From Sabellastarte sp. h YS-2021 (Eukaryota; Annelida; Polychaeta; Sabellida; Sabellidae), in assembly GCA_964017235.1 (NCBI GenBank), contig OZ024936.1, forward strand, positions 54,363,028-54,427,027: 64,000 bases of DNA. The letters run 5' to 3'. This document shows positions 60,072-64,000 of the stretch, piece after piece (the stretch's first letter is position 1; each line of letters begins with the position of its first letter). The notes under the pieces were generated by a model that saw nothing but the letters and a program-made list of their open reading frames with translations, was not told where the DNA came from and did no database searches. The translations under genes and the position numbers were made by a program.

Positions 60072-60617
60072 GACCTTAGGGGCCAGTTTCACAGTGTCTT
60101 AGGCTTAGCCAAATTTTTGGCTAAGTCCAAGTCTTGAATCTTAAGACTGCCAGGGACTTCAATGGATTTTACTTAGGGTAACTTTGCCAAGTCCAAACAT
60201 GTAAAATAACCACAGTGATTTTCTGTTTAATGTGACCCTTTCTTTCTATCCAAAATATGATATTGGTGATATATATCCCTTGTTTCACAAATTTTGATGT
60301 AAGAAAATTGCTGTTTTGCAATAGAAAACCTTGAAACCTCATAAAAACTTTCCAAAGAGTACTTTGAAAGGTGTTCTGATATTTATACTTTACAGATATT
60401 TCAAATTTTGAAGTGGAGAAAAATTTATGGTGGCCATATTTTGTTCACAGAAGTTACGCCCATTCCCAGGTGGACTTAACTTTGAGCCCAAAACTAAGCC
60501 AAAGCTTCAAGTGTGCTGCTTTGTGAAGTCCTCTAAGACCACAGACTTAGCCTGAGGTTAAGACCAAAGTCTTAACTTTAAGTCCAGGCTAAGGCCTTTT
60601 GTGAAACCAGCCTGGGG
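60072..60617. mobile_element. MITE, 0.55 kb, GGGGCCAGTTTCAC ends
   Basis: The left end ggggccagtttcacagtg and right end ttttgtgaaaccagcctgggg are inverted, with gtcttaag/cttagcc motifs in both arms. The core matches the 48047 element in opposite orientation (aaataaccacagtgattttc; ttttgcaatagaaaaccttg; caaattttgaagtggag). Non-coding. The flanks share cttagg, a possible short target duplication. Confidence 0.82.
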
Positions 60618-61489
60618 GTACTTAGGACTACTCCTTTATGATTTCTGAAAAATTTAGAATTTTCCTTATTTCTGCCACTACCTTGACTTTTGCCAGAAAT
60701 GGAAAATGCCATTTATCTCGAAAACCATAAGAGGAAGAGTAATTTCTGGCAACTTTTGGACCTCAGAGTACTAAGGCCTGCTGTTTTAAGTCCTTTAAAG
60801 ATTTTTGAATTTTCCCAATTTAGGCTGCCAGCTTAAAGTTTGGCAGAAATGTAAAATGTTGTTTATCTCAAAAACCATATTGGTCATCCTTTTCCAGTAG
60901 ATACATCTTGCATCTTGCCACAGATGCGTCCTTGGTCTAGTTGTTTATTTTATCTATACCAGGTAATTTATTGTAAGTCTTGGTCCTTGGTCTAGTTATT
61001 TGTGTCTTTGGTCTTGTTGGTTATTTTATCTATACTTTATTGTAAATCTATTACTAATCTATGCTCAAAATGTCTTGAAGTGCTAATCTTTCGTAATAGC
61101 TGTACATTTATTTATTTGTTCATATACATGGCTGATAATATATGTTTTTTTTTAGTATTTATTGATTAAAAATATTTATTGCCATTGTTTTTTTCTGTCT
61201 CTTCTTTTGCTACAATCACTTCAACTCGATTCCTGGGTATTGTGTATTTCAGAGACTGCTGATAAAACCTTGTAAGGGAGTACAGACTTATTATATCAAT
61301 ATACAGTATGAAACATAATGTCTCAGTCATTCTTGTCACATAATCATGGTTCAAAACTTGCCGTGGTGCTACAAGTTAGTTTTACACCACAGTCTTTTAG
61401 GGCAGTTGGGAACTGGGGGTATTGTTTTGACCCGTGGCATCAGGATCAGCATTTTAGTGGGTGAATGGACAGCAATGAGAAGTGTGTCT
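60618..61489. other. Degenerate repeats and unassigned sequence
   Basis: Two related blocks (ttgccagaaatggaaaatgc at about 60691 and tggcagaaatgtaaaatgtt at about 60841) are followed by a short duplicated tccttggtctagttattt motif (60930-61025). No gene. Confidence 0.45.
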
Positions 61490-61810
61490 GGGCTGTATGT
61501 CAGAAACCATGAGGTGTAGGAACCATGAGGTGTAGGAAGGTGATACTTGGTGATACTTGATACCTTTGATGTTGCTGTAGTGACCTAGAGTTTGAAAATC
61601 TTGTCTGGGCTATATCTCAGAAAGGAAACCGTAAGATGTAGGAAGTTAGTAGGAATATTGGTTTTGGGGGTGGGGTTGAGGGGAGCTGGGGTGGTGTGCA
61701 ACGTCATAGGGTGTCCTTGATTTGACCTGTGACCGATGTCACTACCAGGTATCAGTTTCCTACACCTTGCAGGCTCTGAGGTACAGCCCGGACAAAATTT
61801 TTCCGACTGC
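61490..61810. repeat. Second locus of the gatgtaggaagttgatacttgg repeat family
   Basis: Same motifs as 56590-57120 (aatcttgtctgggctatatc, gtaagatgtaggaagttag, caacgtcat). The last 80 bp are inverted (tatcagtttcctacacc, cccggacaaaattttt). Confidence 0.7.
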
Positions 61811-61913
61811 CTGTCTACTCGCCCACCCATCCATACACCTTGGGCAAAAACAATACCCCCATAGCCATTAAGTGGTAAAAACTGGTATTTGCTTTACTTT
61901 TTAAGCACTGATT

Positions 61914-63311
61914 TTTAGGCGGGTTGCGTGTAACCAACCCGCCTATTAGATTGATGTGTCCGACGTCCGTCTGTCCGTCTGTCTGTCTGTCTGTCCGTCT
62001 GTCCGTCTGTCCGTCCACATTTTTCGTTTCCGGACTCTAACTTTAAAACGGTTTGACCAATCAAATTCAAACTTCACAGGGAGATAGATCACCATCATAG
62101 CTAGGTTCCTTGTGAAATTGGTGAAATTCCGTGTGTTCGTTTGTCCGTTTTTCGTTTGTTTGTCTGTCCATCCATCTGTTTGTCATAGCTAGGTTCCTTT
62201 CGAAATTGGTGAAATTCCGTGTGTTCGTTTGTCCGTTTTTCGTTCGTTTGTCTGTCCATCCATCTGTTTGTCCACATTTTCGTTTCCAGACTCTAACTTT
62301 AAAACGGTTTGACCAATCAAATTCAAACTTCACAGGGAGATAGATCACCATCATAGCTAGGTTCCTTGTGAAATTGGTGAAATTCCGTGTGTTCGTTTGT
62401 CCGTTTTTCGTCCGTTTGTCTGTCCATCCATCTGTTTGTCCACATTTTCGTTTCCGGACTCTAACTTTAAAACGGTGTGACCAATCAAATTCAAACTTCA
62501 CAGGGAGATAGATCACCATCATAGCTAGGTTCCTTTCGAAATTGGTGAAATTCCGTGTGTTCGTTTGTCCGTTTTTCGTTCGTTTGTCTGTCCATCCATC
62601 TGTTTGTCCACATTTTCGTTTCCAGACTCTAACTTTAAAACGGTTTGACCAATCAAATTCAAACTTCACAGGGAGATAGATCACCATCATAGCTAGGTTC
62701 CTTTCGAAATTGGTGAAATTCCGTCTGTTTGTTTGTCCGTTTTTCCGTCCGTTTCTTCGTTATTGTCCGTTTTTCTGTCCATCCATCTGTCCGTCCACAT
62801 TTTTGTTTCCGGACTCTAACTCGAAAACGGTTACTCCAATCTAATTCAGACTTAACAGGGACATACATCACCATCATAGCTAGGTTCCTTTCGAAATTGG
62901 TGTAAATCCGTCCGTTCATTTGTCTTGTTTTTCTGTCCATTTGTTCGTTTTTAGGCGGGTTGCGTGTAACCAACCCGCCTATTAGATTGATGTGTCCGAC
63001 GTCCGTCTGTCCGTCCACATTTTCCATTTCCGGACTCTAACTTGAAAACGGTTTGACCAATCAAATTCAAACTTGACAGGGACATAGATCAACATGATAG
63101 CTAGGTTCCTTTCGATATTGGTGAAATTCTGTCCGTTCGTATTTCCGTTTTTTGTCCGTATGTCTGTCCATCCGTCTGTTTGTCCACATTTTCGTTTCCG
63201 GACTCTAACTCGAACACATTTACCTTAAGTGGGTAACCTAACATTTCTTTCCTTGTTCCTAAATTTTATGAGAGCAGTTGCTAACCTTGTTTCCTGCGTG
63301 CGCAACCCGCC
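61914..63311. mobile_element. GTCCGTC-rich element with GGCGGGTTGCG ends, nested copy
   Basis: The left terminus tttttaggcgggttgcg and the right terminus cgcaacccgcc (63301-63311) are inverted. A second left terminus with the same first ~70 bp lies at 62949, so one copy appears inserted into another or duplicated. The body repeats a 170-260-bp unit: cacattttcgtttccggact, ctaactttaaaacggtttga, caatcaaattcaaacttc and tagctaggttcctttcgaaa, at about 62016, 62271, 62440, 62608, 62795, 63015 and 63185, separated by gtccgttt/gtctgtcc tracts. The minus-strand ORF of 207 codons at 62067-62690 is a by-product. Confidence 0.82.
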
Positions 63312-63513
63312 TTTTGGGGCACCTCTGACCCTCTTGTTAAATTTATATATGGATAACATATATATATGCTCCATTTCATGCATAAATATGTCATTTGTAA
63401 TTTTTTTTCACATCTCTGTATTTTTTGTATAATTTTTGTAGGTTACGATTGTTAATTAAATGCAAAAAGTAAAAGAAAGAAAAAAAATATAAACTTCAAA
63501 TATTCAAAGAAAT

Positions 63514-63539
63514 ATGTCTCGGTCAGGATCAGGAGATAG
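63514..63539 (+). CDS. Possible first coding exon of a downstream gene
   Basis: An ATG followed by eight codons (SRSGSGDR-like) and a consensus donor, ag|gtgagt, after a purine-rich leader. Nothing else supports it and no acceptor can be tested because the window ends. Chance is quite possible. Confidence 0.22.
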
Positions 63540-64000
63540 GTGAGTAATGATACTGTTATTGTATTTTTTATTTTTAAATTTTTTGTTTTTTTTGTTTAAA
63601 CAATCCAAAGGTTCAAACATCAAATCTGTCTCCCATAATTTTTAAAGTCATTTTGACATTCCAAAGCCCTAGAACCCCCAAACAGGGTAGATAATACTAG
63701 ATATAGGACATTTTTTGGTTATTCAGCCCTATTCGATCTTGTAGCAGAGGTCAGAGCTAGAGTCTGACCCTATGAAAAGATTCACAGCCCATTATTATCT
63801 CCAGTCAGCTAGCTGGGAGGTCATAAAACACATTCCATGTGTGGTTGCATGTGTGCGGATGTCCATTCAGCACATTTTTACATAATCTTTTGCATCTCAT
63901 TTATTTATAATATGAAGATATCTTCACCAAATTGTCAGAGAATGTACATGGCTATGAAAACATAAATTATCATTCTGTAAAAAAAATTGGCCCGATTTTG
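63540..64000. other. Unassigned right edge
   Basis: No ORF, repeat or signal recognised. If the exon at 63514 is real, this is its first intron. Confidence 0.35.

Noticed and set aside
62067..62690. 207-codon minus-strand ORF
   Set aside because: It is a translation of the GTCCGTC/cgtttccggact tandem repeats; the same peptide repeats with each unit and no domain is seen.
1..64000. tRNA, rRNA or other structured RNA genes
   Set aside because: I looked for tRNA arms and conserved rRNA stretches by eye and saw none; a covariance-model scan would be decisive.

Overview
The window is metazoan nuclear DNA. It is AT-rich and intron-bearing, carries no prokaryotic gene organisation, and is mostly transposable elements. 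The element mix (DIRS, Polinton, L1/Tx1-like and CR1-like LINEs, many families with inverted ends, degenerate blocks containing GACCTTGACCT) suggests a marine lophotrochozoan, most likely a mollusc. That placement is inference from repeat style; no marker fixes the species.

Region 1 (1-~6900) is the 3' part of a host gene, RIOK3 (atypical RIO-family protein kinase). Seven exons on + join in phase from 320 to the stop at 4955, followed by a long A/T-rich 3' region. Everything downstream is mobile or repetitive, apart from a doubtful first exon at 63514.

Region 2 (7078-12781) is an old, frameshifted DIRS-type retrotransposon (DIRS-A) with inverted terminal repeats, RT/RNase H and tyrosine recombinase remains, and a recognisable internal complementary region.

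Region 3 (13006-~44925) is a nest. A second, more decayed DIRS copy (DIRS-B) has its left end at 13006 and its right end at ~44925. Inside it lie a 3.9-kb element with inverted ends (13748-17625), a minus-strand L1/Tx1-like LINE (18660-~41600), a ~310-bp tandem array and a hAT-like non-autonomous element (43579-44691). The LINE is itself split exactly by a 21,080-bp Polinton/Maverick (19010-40089, target duplication TTTAAT). The Polinton is split in turn by a CR1-like LINE (21598-23513) and by an 880-bp insert (31607-32486).

The Polinton carries the expected set: protein-primed family B DNA polymerase, chromodomain integrase with its core deleted, packaging ATPase, adenain-like protease, major capsid protein and penton-like minor capsid protein. 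It also carries unusual cargo: a BIR domain, a separate tandem-RING ORF, a PC4-like ORF, two intron-containing membrane-protein genes on the minus strand (one with a signal peptide and LRR N-terminal cysteine cap), and a NADAR (YbiA-like) domain at the C-terminal end of the polymerase locus. BIR plus RING suggests a split inhibitor-of-apoptosis function; NADAR suggests NAD/ADP-ribose metabolism; the membrane proteins look like captured receptors or surface proteins. These roles are inference. Several frameshifts sit in A or T runs of 7-8 bases, so part of the apparent decay may be sequencing error.

Region 4 (45633-64000) is a field of LINE fragments, non-autonomous elements with inverted ends, tandem arrays, one nearly exact 571-bp duplication and a GTCCGTC-rich element.
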